Shown: piece after piece, positions 6,357-13,811 of the stretch
Numbering within the stretch: position 1 is the stretch's first letter
Layout: each line of letters begins with the position of its first letter
Origin: Betaproteobacteria bacterium
GTDB taxonomy: Bacteria; Pseudomonadota; Gammaproteobacteria; Burkholderiales; SG8-41
Direction of reading: 5' to 3'
DNA: 19,723 nucleotides
Assembly: GCA_029883965.1 (NCBI GenBank)
Contig: JAOUIN010000020.1
Location: 1 to 19,723 of the forward strand
Position numbers and translations under genes: made by a program
The notes under the pieces: generated by a model
What the model was told of the DNA's origin: nothing
The model's input: only the letters and a program-made list of their open reading frames with translations
Databases searched by the model: none

Positions 6357-7637
6357 TTAACGCGTGCGGGGTGCGCTCGCGCCGCGCCGGTTGTCCGAAC
6401 GGAACCCGCCGTTGCGATTGCGCGCGGGCGGCGCACCACGGCGTGCACCGGGAGCCGGGCGACCGCTGCGATTGGGACCGTCGGTGCGCACCGGGTTCTT
6501 GGCTTCAAAACCGGGAACTGACCAGCGCTCGATGGCACGGCCGATGTAACGCTCGATCTGTTTCAACTGGCGCACGTCTTCCGACGACGCAAATGAAATC
6601 GCCGTGCCGGTAGCGCCCGCGCGCCCGGTGCGGCCGATACGATGCACATAGTCTTCGGCAACTTTCGGCAGATCGTAGTTGAACACATGCGAAATACTGG
6701 CCACGTCGATGCCGCGCGCGGCGACATCGGTTGCCACCAGCACTTTTACCGCACCGCTGCGCAGGCGCGCCAGCGTACGATTACGTTGCGACTGGTTCAT
6801 GTTGCCGTGCAGTGCCGCAGCCTCATGCCCTGCGTGGAACAAACGCTCTGCCAGTCGATCGGCACCGTGTTTGGTCGCGGTAAAGACGATGGACTGCGCC
6901 TGACATTCCTCCGAGCGCAGCACATGGTCGAGCAGGCGATGCTTGTGGCTGCCGTCGTCGACATAGTGCAGACGTTGCAGGATGTTCTCGTTGTTCTCCT
7001 TGGGGGCCGATACCGAGATCAGCTTCGGATCGCGCAGCAATTCGCGGCCAAGTTTGGCAATGTTGCCGTCCAGCGTCGCCGAGAACAGCATGGTCTGACG
7101 CGTTGCCGGCGTTTTGGCGGCAATGCGTTTGACCGGCTCGATGAAACCCATGTCGAGCATGCGGTCGGCTTCGTCCAGCACCAGCAGCTCGAGGCGGGAG
7201 AAATCGACACGACCCTGGTCGATGAAATCGATCAGCCGGCCGGGTGTCGCCACCAGCACGTCAAGCGACTGCTCGAGCAATCGACGCTGTTTCGGATAGG
7301 GCATGCCGCCCAGAATGGTGCCGGTGCGCATGTGACGCATGAACTTGCAATATTTGTCGACCGCCTCGGTGACCTGCATCGCGAGTTCACGCGTCGGCGT
7401 CAGCACCAGTACACGCGGGCCGCGACCGTGTTTGGTCGGCGCCAGCGCCAGGCGCTGCAAGGCGGGCAGCACGAATGCCGCGGTCTTGCCGGTGCCGGTC
7501 GGTGCGGAAACCATCAGGTCGAAACCGGTCAGCGCAACCGGGATGGATTGCGCCTGCACGGGAGTAGGTTCGGTATAACCCGCGGCGGCCAGGGCCTGCA
7601 CGAGGGCGGGATTCAGATTCAATGAAGCAAAAGACAT
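6357..7637 (-). CDS. rhlE: ATP-dependent DEAD-box RNA helicase, RhlE type
   Basis: RNA helicase (426 aa) of the RhlE group, which remodels RNA in ribosome assembly and RNA decay. Motifs numbered from ATG 7637: Q motif around F3-Q28, motif I APTGTGKT 45-52, Ia PTRELA, Ib TPGR, II DEAD 155-158, III SAT 186-188, VI HRIGRTGRAG 332-341. The C-terminal 45 residues are an arginine/glycine-rich basic tail, typical of RhlE and likely RNA-binding. The ATG at 7637 (MSFASLNLN) is chosen over an upstream TTG at 7664 because the family begins with this MSFxxL segment. It is monocistronic: an intrinsic terminator follows, and its control region is shared with the divergent typA. The long upstream region with a hairpin may matter for regulation. 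Confidence 0.95.
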   Translation of the reverse strand: MSFASLNLNPALVQALAAAGYTEPTPVQAQSIPVALTGFDLMVSAPTGTGKTAAFVLPALQRLALAPTKHGRGPRVLVLTPTRELAMQVTEAVDKYCKFMRHMRTGTILGGMPYPKQRRLLEQSLDVLVATPGRLIDFIDQGRVDFSRLELLVLDEADRMLDMGFIEPVKRIAAKTPATRQTMLFSATLDGNIAKLGRELLRDPKLISVSAPKENNENILQRLHYVDDGSHKHRLLDHVLRSEECQAQSIVFTATKHGADRLAERLFHAGHEAAALHGNMNQSQRNRTLARLRSGAVKVLVATDVAARGIDVASISHVFNYDLPKVAEDYVHRIGRTGRAGATGTAISFASSEDVRQLKQIERYIGRAIERWSVPGFEAKNPVRTDGPNRSGRPAPGARRGAPPARNRNGGFRSDNRRGASAPRTR

Positions 7638-7821
7638 GGTGATACTTTCATAACGGAACTGCAAAAATTACGCGCAGGACATGCCATCGCAGCGAAGCGA
7701 GTCGCGTCAAAAAAGCAATAGGACACGGCTACGGCCACCGGCGCACGGGTATCGTCGCTAACCGTGGCGGAAGCAGCTATTCAGGGAAGGAAGCTGAAAT
7801 CGAAGGGGTCAGGGACAGATG

Positions 7822-7860
7822 CATCTTGAAGCCAAAACTGCTTTAGGCGGCTTCAAGGTG
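7822..7860. repeat. Strong inverted repeat in the rhlE leader region
   Basis: CTTGAAGCC (7825-7833) and GGCTTCAAG (7849-7857) pair perfectly around a 15-nt spacer. Three further pairs (one G-T wobble) extend the stem to 12 bp. No T run follows on either strand, so it is not an ordinary terminator. If rhlE starts at the candidate promoter at 7866-7871, this hairpin would form the very 5' end of its transcript. It might instead be a remnant of a REP-like element. Confidence 0.6.
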
Positions 7861-7865
7861 CGCGC

Positions 7866-7871
7866 ACTATA
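7866..7871 (-). promoter_or_regulatory. Candidate -10 element for rhlE
   Basis: The minus strand reads TATAGT (plus ACTATA), five of six to the -10 consensus. The -35 position at 17 nt (TCGCTA) is poor. Transcription would begin near 7859, giving a leader of about 220 nt before the rhlE ATG. Only the -10 supports it; a promoter nearer the gene cannot be excluded. Confidence 0.4.
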
Positions 7872-7988
7872 CCGGCAAGTCACGGAAATAGCGAGGTTTT
7901 TTCCCAGGACGCCATGAATCCGGATCCGCAGCGCCGTTTGCGCCATTACGGAAAACTATGGAAATTCAAGGCAATAGCGCCACGCACA

Positions 7989-7997
7989 TGCTACAAT
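7989..7997 (+). promoter_or_regulatory. Extended -10 promoter for typA
   Basis: TGCTACAAT combines the extended-10 TGn with TACAAT, one mismatch from consensus. No good -35 is seen at 16-18 nt. Transcription would begin near 8004, about 22 nt before the GTG start, with AAGG at 8012-8015 as ribosome site. The position directly before typA fits. Confidence 0.55.
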
Positions 7998-8025
7998 CCG
8001 CCCCTTTTTTCAAGGCCCCGCCCCC

Positions 8026-9852
8026 GTGTCCGCCATCGAGCAACGCCCGTTACGCAATATCGCCATCATCGCGCACGTCGATCACGGCAAAACCACGCTG
8101 GTCGACAAACTGCTGCGGCAATCCGGCACTTTTGCCGCGCATGAGCAGATCGCCGAGCGCGTCATGGATTCAAACGATCTCGAACGTGAGCGCGGCATCA
8201 CCATTCTCGCGAAGAACTGCGCGGTAAGCTGGAAGGGTACGCACATCAACATCGTCGACACCCCCGGCCACGCCGATTTCGGCGGTGAAGTCGAACGCGT
8301 GCTGTCGATGGTCGACGGCGTGTTGCTCCTGGTCGACGCCGTCGAAGGCCCGATGCCGCAAACACGCTTCGTCACGCGCAAGGCGCTGGCGCTGGGCCTG
8401 AAGCCGATCGTGGTGATCAACAAGATCGACCGACCCGGTGCACGCGCCGACTGGGTGGTCAACCAGACGTTTGATCTTTTCGACAAGCTCGGCGCAACCG
8501 AAGAGCAGCTGGATTTCCCGGTAGTCTATGCGTCGGCACTGAACGGTTATGCCAGCACCGACGCCGAAGCACGCTCGGGTACGCTGGAACCGCTGTTCGA
8601 AGCCATACTCGCCAACGTGCCGATGCGTGAAGATGATCCGAACGGCCCGCTGCAGCTGCAGATCTGTTCGCTCGATTATTCCAGCTACGTCGGCAAAATC
8701 GGCATCGGCCGGGTCAACCGCGGGCGTATCCGCCCCGGGCAGCAAGTCGCCGTGCTCAAGGGCCCGGACTCGACTCCGGTGATGGCCAAGGTCAACCAGG
8801 TGCTGGGCTTCAAGGGACTGGAGCGCGTACAGGTTAGCGAAGCGCAGGCAGGCGACATCGTGCTGGTCAACGGCATAGACGAAGTCGGCATCGGCATCAC
8901 GCTGGCCGATCCGGCACAGCCGGATGCGCTGCCGATGCTGAAAGTGGACGAGCCAACGCTGACCATGAATTTCCAGGTCAACACCTCGCCGCTCGCCGGC
9001 CGCGAAGGCAAATTCGTCACCAGCCGCCAGTTGCGCGAACGGCTGCAGCGTGAAGTAATGAGCAATGTAGCGCTCAAGGTCAGCGAAACCGATGATGCCG
9101 ATGTGTTCGAGGTTTCCGGCCGCGGCGAACTGCACCTGACCATCCTGCTCGAAAACATGCGCCGCGAAGGTTACGAACTTGCCGTATCCCGTCCGCGCGT
9201 GGTCATCCGCGAAGTCAACGGTGAAAAACAGGAACCGTATGAAATGCTGACGGTGGACGTCGATGAAGCCAACCAGGGCGCCGTCATGGAAGCGCTGGGT
9301 GCGCGCCGCGGCGACCTGCAGGACATGCAGTCGGACAGCAAGGGCCGCGTGCGCCTTGATTACCGCATTCCAGCCCGCGGCATGATCGGATTCCAGTCCG
9401 ACTTCATGACCATGACCCGCGGCACCGGCGTCATGAGCCACGTCTTTGACGACTACGGCCCGATGAAACCCGACATGGAAGAACGCCGCAACGGCGTACT
9501 GATTTCCGCTGAAGACGGCGCCGCGGTCGCCTATGCGCTTTGGAAACTGCAGGAGCGCGGTCGCATGTTCGTCGCGCCGGGCGATCCGCTGTACGAAGGC
9601 ATCGTCATCGGCATCCACAGCCGCGACAACGATCTGGTCGTCAACCCGATCAAGGGCAAACAGCTGACCAACGTGCGTGCCTCCGGTACCGATGAGGCCG
9701 TGCGCCTGGTACCGCCCATCCAGGTGACGCTGGAATCGGCGATTGAATTCATTGCCGACGATGAACTGGTTGAAATCACGCCCAAGTCCATCCGCATCCG
9801 CAAGCGCTTCCTGAAGGAACACGAGCGCAAACGCTCAGCCCGCGCGGCATGA
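8026..9852 (+). CDS. typA: Ribosome-associated translational GTPase TypA/BipA
   Basis: Translational GTPase (608 aa; E. coli BipA is about the same length) that binds the 70S ribosome and affects 50S assembly and stress or cold adaptation. GTPase motifs: G1 AHVDHGKT 16-23, G2 RGITI 56-60, G3 DTPGH 78-82, G4 NKID 132-135, G5 SAL near 170. They are followed by EF-G-like domains II, III and V and the BipA-specific C-terminal domain (ending RIRKRFLKEHERKRSARAA). The start is GTG at 8026 with AAGG 10 nt upstream and an extended -10 promoter just before. The stop overlaps the ATG of the following permease gene (ATGA), so the two are probably co-transcribed. Assignment secure. Confidence 0.98.
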   Translation: MSAIEQRPLRNIAIIAHVDHGKTTLVDKLLRQSGTFAAHEQIAERVMDSNDLERERGITILAKNCAVSWKGTHINIVDTPGHADFGGEVERVLSMVDGVLLLVDAVEGPMPQTRFVTRKALALGLKPIVVINKIDRPGARADWVVNQTFDLFDKLGATEEQLDFPVVYASALNGYASTDAEARSGTLEPLFEAILANVPMREDDPNGPLQLQICSLDYSSYVGKIGIGRVNRGRIRPGQQVAVLKGPDSTPVMAKVNQVLGFKGLERVQVSEAQAGDIVLVNGIDEVGIGITLADPAQPDALPMLKVDEPTLTMNFQVNTSPLAGREGKFVTSRQLRERLQREVMSNVALKVSETDDADVFEVSGRGELHLTILLENMRREGYELAVSRPRVVIREVNGEKQEPYEMLTVDVDEANQGAVMEALGARRGDLQDMQSDSKGRVRLDYRIPARGMIGFQSDFMTMTRGTGVMSHVFDDYGPMKPDMEERRNGVLISAEDGAAVAYALWKLQERGRMFVAPGDPLYEGIVIGIHSRDNDLVVNPIKGKQLTNVRASGTDEAVRLVPPIQVTLESAIEFIADDELVEITPKSIRIRKRFLKEHERKRSARAA

Positions 9853-10745
9853 TTCCCGGCGGGGCCCCGGCGCCATTCGTGGTGCCGGTGGTTTTCGTGC
9901 TGCTGTGGAGCACCGGCTTTATCGGTGCCCGGCTGGGCCTGCCCCATGCCGAACCCCTGACCTTCCTGTCACTGCGCTATCTCGCGGTACTGGCGCTGAT
10001 GCTGCCGCTCACGCTGATCGTGCGCGCCAACTGGCCGGCAACGCGGCGGGACACAAAACACATCGCCATCGCGGGCGCACTGATCCAGGGCGGTTACCTC
10101 GGCAGCGTCTTCAGCGCGCTGCATGCCGGCATGTCCGCCGGGGTCGTCGCGCTGATCGTCGGCATGCAGCCCCTGCTTACGGCAGCAGCGGCCGGCCATC
10201 TGCTCGGTGAACGCGTCGCGTTGCGCCAGTGGGCGGGGCTCGCGCTGGGATTGGCCGGCGTTGCGCTGGTCGTGCAGCAGAAGATCACCGTGCACGGCGT
10301 GGGTGCCGCGAGCCTGGCCCTTGCATTGCTGGCCCTGGCCAGCATTACGTTGGGCACACTCTACCAAAAACGGTTTTGCCCGGTTTTTGATGTCCGCAGC
10401 GGCTCTGTCATCCAGTTCGCCGCCGCGCTGACTGTCACGCTGCCTCTGGCATGGGCATTTGAATCCATGCATGTGCGCTGGACGGGCGAATTCATCTTTG
10501 CACTGGGCTGGCTCGTGCTGGTGCTGTCCGTCGGCGCCACCACCCTGCTGTTCCGGCTGATTGCACGCGGTGCCGCAACCCGCGTAACCAGCCTGTTCTA
10601 CCTGACGCCGGCGGTCACTGCCATCATGGCGTGGCTGATGTTCGATGAGACGCTCAGTGCAATGGCGCTCGCCGGCATGGCCATCGCCGTCGCGGGCGTC
10701 GCTCTGGTCAATCCCGTCCCGCGGCCGACAGCGGCACGGGCATGA
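9849..10745 (+). CDS. DMT-superfamily (EamA) transporter
   Basis: A 298-aa integral membrane protein with about ten hydrophobic segments in two repeated EamA halves (about 10-143 and 155-290), typical of drug/metabolite exporters. Recognisable family pieces are LLWSTGFIGARLG near 18-30, SAGVVALIVGMQPLLTA in the first half, and TSLFYLTPAVTAIMAWLMFDE in the second, the last being the hallmark of the second EamA repeat. It starts at the ATG overlapping the typA stop and has no Shine-Dalgarno of its own, so translation is probably coupled. The haemoglobin gene follows after 22 nt. Substrate cannot be predicted; export of an amino acid or small metabolite is usual for the family. Confidence 0.9.
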   Translation: MIPGGAPAPFVVPVVFVLLWSTGFIGARLGLPHAEPLTFLSLRYLAVLALMLPLTLIVRANWPATRRDTKHIAIAGALIQGGYLGSVFSALHAGMSAGVVALIVGMQPLLTAAAAGHLLGERVALRQWAGLALGLAGVALVVQQKITVHGVGAASLALALLALASITLGTLYQKRFCPVFDVRSGSVIQFAAALTVTLPLAWAFESMHVRWTGEFIFALGWLVLVLSVGATTLLFRLIARGAATRVTSLFYLTPAVTAIMAWLMFDETLSAMALAGMAIAVAGVALVNPVPRPTAARA

Positions 10746-10767
10746 CATCACAGGACAGGACAAACGC

Positions 10768-11190
10768 ATGAGCAATCAGGATTCACCGCCGGCAGACACT
10801 CCATATGCCCGGTTGGGCGCCGCCACCGGCCTGCGCCGGCTGGTCGACTGCTTTTATGATCTGATGGATGAAGTGCCGGAATATCACGGCATCCGCAAGC
10901 TGCATCCGCAGGAACTCACCGGCTCGCGCGAGAAACTGTACCTGTTCCTGTCAGGCTGGCTGGGTGGTCCGCAGCTGTATGTTGAAAAATACGGGCACCC
11001 GATGCTGCGCGCGCGCCACCTGCCCTTTGCCATCGGTATCGCCGAACGCGACGCGTGGCTGGCATGCATGCTGCAGGCCATGGAAGATACCGGGGTGGAC
11101 GAAGAACTGCGCGACGCGCTGCTGAAGGCTTTTTTCGGCACTGCGGACTGGATGCGCAACCGCCAGGAACCTGCCGCCGGCAACACCTGA
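10768..11190 (+). CDS. Group II truncated haemoglobin (HbO-like)
   Basis: A 140-aa 2-on-2 globin. Group II features, numbered from ATG 10768: F29-Y30 (B9-B10) in VDCFYDLM, the E-helix and following segment FLSGWLGGPQLYVEKYGHP, proximal histidine H84 in RARHLPF, and the group II tryptophan G8 at W97 in RDAWLAC. Such globins bind O2 and NO and are linked to NO detoxification, redox sensing or oxygen supply; the role here is not shown by the sequence. ATG 10768 is preferred because AGGA lies upstream with suitable spacing and the family begins near here; the frame itself opens further upstream inside the permease gene. It is the third gene after typA and probably part of that transcript. Confidence 0.95.
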   Translation: MSNQDSPPADTPYARLGAATGLRRLVDCFYDLMDEVPEYHGIRKLHPQELTGSREKLYLFLSGWLGGPQLYVEKYGHPMLRARHLPFAIGIAERDAWLACMLQAMEDTGVDEELRDALLKAFFGTADWMRNRQEPAAGNT

Positions 11191-11211
11191 TCGCGGCCAA
11201 TACGGGCGCGA
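11191..11211 (+). repeat. Hairpin directly after the haemoglobin stop codon
   Basis: TCGCGGCC (11191-11198) and GGGCGCGA (11204-11211) can form a stem of 7 of 8 pairs around 5 nt, beginning at the base after the TGA. There is no T run, so termination would need Rho or other help. It may be a 3'-end stabilising structure of the typA operon. Confidence 0.35.
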
Positions 11212-11222
11212 TGGCACGCTGA

Positions 11223-11251
11223 TATACAAGCATCTTTAACTTCCATAGAAT
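11223..11251 (+). promoter_or_regulatory. Candidate sigma-70 promoter for the Bug/malonyl-CoA decarboxylase operon
   Basis: TATACA (11223-11228) and TAGAAT (11246-11251) are spaced by 17 nt, matching four and five of six consensus bases. Transcription would begin near 11258, with a leader of about 45 nt to the ATG at 11304. It lies in the only gap before this gene pair. Confidence 0.45.
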
Positions 11252-11303
11252 GGCGCGCCGCAGTCCAAATCCCACGCTTGACTACACTTCATTCGGAGGA
11301 AAC

Positions 11304-12284
11304 ATGTCGCACAAGAGCAACAGGTTGTCCGTGTTCGGAATTCTGATTCTCGCCTTTGCCGTCCCCGGTTTCGCCCTGGCGCAGGCCTGGCCCAGTAAAG
11401 CGGTGCGCATCATCAATCCGTTCCCGGCAGGCGGCGGTACCGACGCCTTTGCTCGACCACTTGCCGCCAAACTGACGCCTGACCTGGGTCGTCAGGTGGT
11501 GATCGAAAATCTCGGTGGTGCGGGCGGCACCCTGGGCGCAGGTACGGCGTCGCGGGCAGCAGGTGACGGCTACACCTGGTTCATGGGCGCCGTGCATCAC
11601 ACCATCGCGGAAACCCTGTATCGCAAGCTCAATTACAGCCTGGTCAACGATTTCATTCCCGTGACCGTCGCGGCCTATGTGCCCAATGTGATCGTCGTGC
11701 ATCCGACGATGCCCGTAAAAACGGTCAAGGAACTGATCGCGCTCGACAAGAAGAATCCGGGCAAGATCAACTACGGTTCTGCCGGATATGGCACGACGCA
11801 CCACATGATCGGCGAACTCTTCAATCTGCAGGCCGGCACAAAACTCATACATGTACCGTTCAAAGGCGCAGGCCCGCTGACGCCCGCGCTGATTTCGGGC
11901 GAAGTGGACATGGCTTTTGACGGCATGGCCACTGCTGCACCCTATATCAAGGCCGGCCGCATGCGCGCACTCGCCGTCACGTCGCCGCAGCGCGCACCAG
12001 TCGTACCTGACGTACCGACCATGCAGGAAGCCGGCTTCAAGGATTTTGCGGTCACCACCTGGTATGGACTTTGGGCGATCAAAGGCACGCCGCGACCCGT
12101 CGTCGACCGCATGCATCAGGCCACCGTCAAGGCGATGACACTGCCTGACATGAAAACGTTGTGGAGCAACCTCGGCGCGACTGCAGGCGGGCAAACTCCG
12201 GAAGAATTTGATAAGTTCGTGAAATCCGAAATCGCAACCTGGGGCAAAGTGGTCAAGGCATCTGGTGCAAAAGTCGAAAACTGA
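11304..12284 (+). CDS. Bug-family (TctC-like) periplasmic solute-binding protein
   Basis: A 326-aa periplasmic binding protein of the tripartite tricarboxylate transporter/Bug family. The start is ATG 11304, with a strong GGAGGA at 11295-11300. Residues 1-26 form a Sec signal peptide (basic start, hydrophobic core, cleavage probable after ALA at 26). Family landmarks of the mature protein are WPSKAVRIINPFPAGGGTD, VIENLGGAGGTLG, the INYGSAGYGTTHH segment of the ligand pocket, HVPFKGAGPLTPALISGEVDMAFD, and PDVPTMQEAGFKDF. Bug proteins bind carboxylates or other small acids through two ordered waters rather than salt bridges. No TctA or TctB membrane gene is nearby, the usual orphan situation in Burkholderiales. 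Its 3' end overlaps the malonyl-CoA decarboxylase gene by 20 nt, which suggests a ligand such as malonate, though this is inference. Confidence 0.95.
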   Translation: MSHKSNRLSVFGILILAFAVPGFALAQAWPSKAVRIINPFPAGGGTDAFARPLAAKLTPDLGRQVVIENLGGAGGTLGAGTASRAAGDGYTWFMGAVHHTIAETLYRKLNYSLVNDFIPVTVAAYVPNVIVVHPTMPVKTVKELIALDKKNPGKINYGSAGYGTTHHMIGELFNLQAGTKLIHVPFKGAGPLTPALISGEVDMAFDGMATAAPYIKAGRMRALAVTSPQRAPVVPDVPTMQEAGFKDFAVTTWYGLWAIKGTPRPVVDRMHQATVKAMTLPDMKTLWSNLGATAGGQTPEEFDKFVKSEIATWGKVVKASGAKVEN

Positions 12285-13596
12285 CAACAACGCAACGCCG
12301 GATCGGGGCGGCGGCTGGCTCACCCGGCTCTGGGACAACCTCGCCGCCCGCAGCCGTACGCTGCGCGAGCGGCGGGTGCAACAATGGCTCGCGCAGGCCA
12401 GCGAAACGCTGTACTCGGAAATCAGCGAAGCCTCCGGGGTCACGCTCGCGCGTCGCATTCTTGAACAATACGCAAAGCTGTCGCCGGACGAGAAGCTCGA
12501 TTACCTGCAGCTGCTGGCGGGACATTTTTCGACTGACACGGCGCGCCTGAACACTGCGATTCGCGAGTATCAGGCCGAACCGGGGCCGGCCACCGCCCAG
12601 CGGGTTCACGGTGCGGCCGAATCGCGTCGCCAGGAACTGTTCCGCCGCCTGAACTTTGCCCCCAGCGGCACTGCCAGTCTGCTCCGCATGCGTGAAGACC
12701 TGCTGCAATTCCTGCCGCAGTTCCCCGGGCTCAGAGAAGTGGACAAGGATTTCGAGCATCTGTTTCGCTCCTGGTTCAACCGCGGCTTCCTGCAGCTGCG
12801 CCCGATAGACTGGCACACGCCGGCGGTAGTCCTGGAAAAAATCATCCGTTATGAGGCGGTGCATGAAATTTCGGGCTGGTCGGATTTGCGCCGCCGCCTC
12901 GATCCGCCGGATCGAAAATGTTTTGCCTTCATTCACCCAACGCTCGCTGACGATCCGCTTATTTTCGTCGAAGTCGCGCTGACCGACGAAATTCCCGATG
13001 CCATCGCCCCGCTCCTTGCCGGCGGTCGCACGCCGATAAATCCGAAACAGGCAAAAACCGCAGTGTTCTATTCGATCTCAAACTGCCAGACCGGACTGAA
13101 AGGCGTTTCCTTCGGCAACTTCCTGATCAAACAGGTGGCGGCCGAACTGGTGCGCGATTTCCCGAAATTGCGCACCTTCGTCACATTGTCGCCGGTGCCG
13201 GGTTTTGTGTCCTGGCTGAGGCGCACGCACCCTGATACGCAGGCGTTGCAGACAATGGCACGACCGGGCTGGCACGATGATGCCGCGATTGCCGATGAAC
13301 TGCGCCCGATGCTGAACGACCTGGTCGCCGAGTACCTGCTCGAAGCGAAAACCGCCAGCGGACGTCCGGTAGATCCCGTCGCACGCTTTCACCTCGACAA
13401 TGGCGCCGGCATCGAGCATGTGCGCTGGCTGGGTGACGTCTCCCCGAAGGGCCTGGGAAACGGCGCCGGGTTCATGGTTAATTATCTATACGATCTCGAT
13501 ACGGTCGAGGCCAACCATGAAGCCCACGTCAAGCATGGCACCATTTTTGCCGCCCACCGGGTGCGCGCGCTGCGATCCAGGCAGGCAAGCAGATAA
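12265..13596 (+). CDS. Malonyl-CoA decarboxylase
   Basis: Converts malonyl-CoA to acetyl-CoA and CO2 (443 aa). The N-terminal helical domain covers about 20-170. The C-terminal GNAT-fold catalytic domain includes FYSISNCQTGLKGVSFGNFL (268-287), TLSPVPGF with S309 and ARFHLDNGA with H376. These two align with the catalytic Ser329 and His423 of the human enzyme as I recall them. No mitochondrial or secretory leader is present, so it should be cytosolic. The start is GTG at 12265, inside the end of the Bug gene, with AAGG 6 nt upstream; a 20-nt overlap in a different frame implies coupled translation. In rhizobia the homologue is MatA, working with MatB (malonyl-CoA synthetase) and MatC (carrier). 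Neither is present here. It may serve malonate use or removal of excess malonyl-CoA. Confidence 0.95.
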   Translation: MQKSKTDNNATPDRGGGWLTRLWDNLAARSRTLRERRVQQWLAQASETLYSEISEASGVTLARRILEQYAKLSPDEKLDYLQLLAGHFSTDTARLNTAIREYQAEPGPATAQRVHGAAESRRQELFRRLNFAPSGTASLLRMREDLLQFLPQFPGLREVDKDFEHLFRSWFNRGFLQLRPIDWHTPAVVLEKIIRYEAVHEISGWSDLRRRLDPPDRKCFAFIHPTLADDPLIFVEVALTDEIPDAIAPLLAGGRTPINPKQAKTAVFYSISNCQTGLKGVSFGNFLIKQVAAELVRDFPKLRTFVTLSPVPGFVSWLRRTHPDTQALQTMARPGWHDDAAIADELRPMLNDLVAEYLLEAKTASGRPVDPVARFHLDNGAGIEHVRWLGDVSPKGLGNGAGFMVNYLYDLDTVEANHEAHVKHGTIFAAHRVRALRSRQASR

Positions 13597-13705
13597 ACCG
13601 CAGGTATCGACCAACAGCGCATCATGGCGCAGGACCGGCGCATCCTCGCAGGACCCGGCGGCAGTTTGAACGGCCTGCCGGCAATCCTGTCCATAAGGGG
13701 TATTC

Positions 13706-13722
13706 CCGGCACGACATGCCGG
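13706..13722. repeat. Short perfect hairpin downstream of malonyl-CoA decarboxylase
   Basis: CCGGCA and TGCCGG form a 6-bp stem around a 5-nt loop. It is not followed by T residues. It lies in the 215-nt gap before tamA and may be part of the 3' end of the upstream operon. Confidence 0.3.
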
Positions 13723-13734
13723 ACCAGCAAAGCA

Positions 13735-13743
13735 TGTGACAAT
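13735..13743 (+). promoter_or_regulatory. Possible extended -10 for tamA
   Basis: TGTGACAAT resembles an extended -10 and is followed by AGCGCC, much like the typA promoter context. No -35 is recognisable. Transcription would start near 13750, giving a leader of about 60 nt. Confidence 0.3.
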
Positions 13744-13748
13744 TAGCG

Positions 13749-13792
13749 CCCCGAAACGCAGTCGCTTCGTACGCGTAAGCGTCGGGGGTTTT
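13749..13792 (+). terminator. Terminator-like structure between malonyl-CoA decarboxylase and tamA
   Basis: CCCCGA (13749-13754) pairs with TCGGGG (13782-13787). Inside, CGCTT (13763-13767) pairs with AAGCG (13777-13781). The stem is followed by G and TTTT (13788-13792). It could end the Bug/decarboxylase transcript. If the -10 at 13738-13743 is real, it would instead sit at the start of the tamA leader. The left-side bulge makes it weaker than a classic terminator. Confidence 0.4.
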
Positions 13793-13811
13793 CTTACATC
13801 CAGACACAGCA

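Larger units (their letters stand above)
7638..8025. other. Divergent rhlE-typA intergenic region
   Basis: A 388-bp gap without a credible gene; small frames here lack family resemblance or overlap typA in the wrong frame. It holds a candidate rhlE promoter (-10 near 7866-7871), a strong hairpin (7822-7860), a GGGGTCAGGGACAGAT-like stretch (7806-7821) next to that hairpin, and the typA extended -10 (7989-7997). The part between 7665 and 7800 shows nothing else I can interpret. Confidence 0.6.

Noticed and set aside
8170..9822. 550-codon minus-strand open frame opposite typA
   Set aside because: typA on the plus strand is unambiguous. The antisense product is low-complexity, rich in His, Asp, Val and Phe, and shows no domain.
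11278..11300. TTGACT at 11278-11283 as a -35 box
   Set aside because: A matching -10 would fall on the ribosome site or start codon of the Bug gene, leaving no leader.
11289..12458. 389-codon minus-strand open frame opposite the Bug gene
   Set aside because: The plus strand has a signal peptide, strong ribosome site and family motifs; the antisense frame has none.
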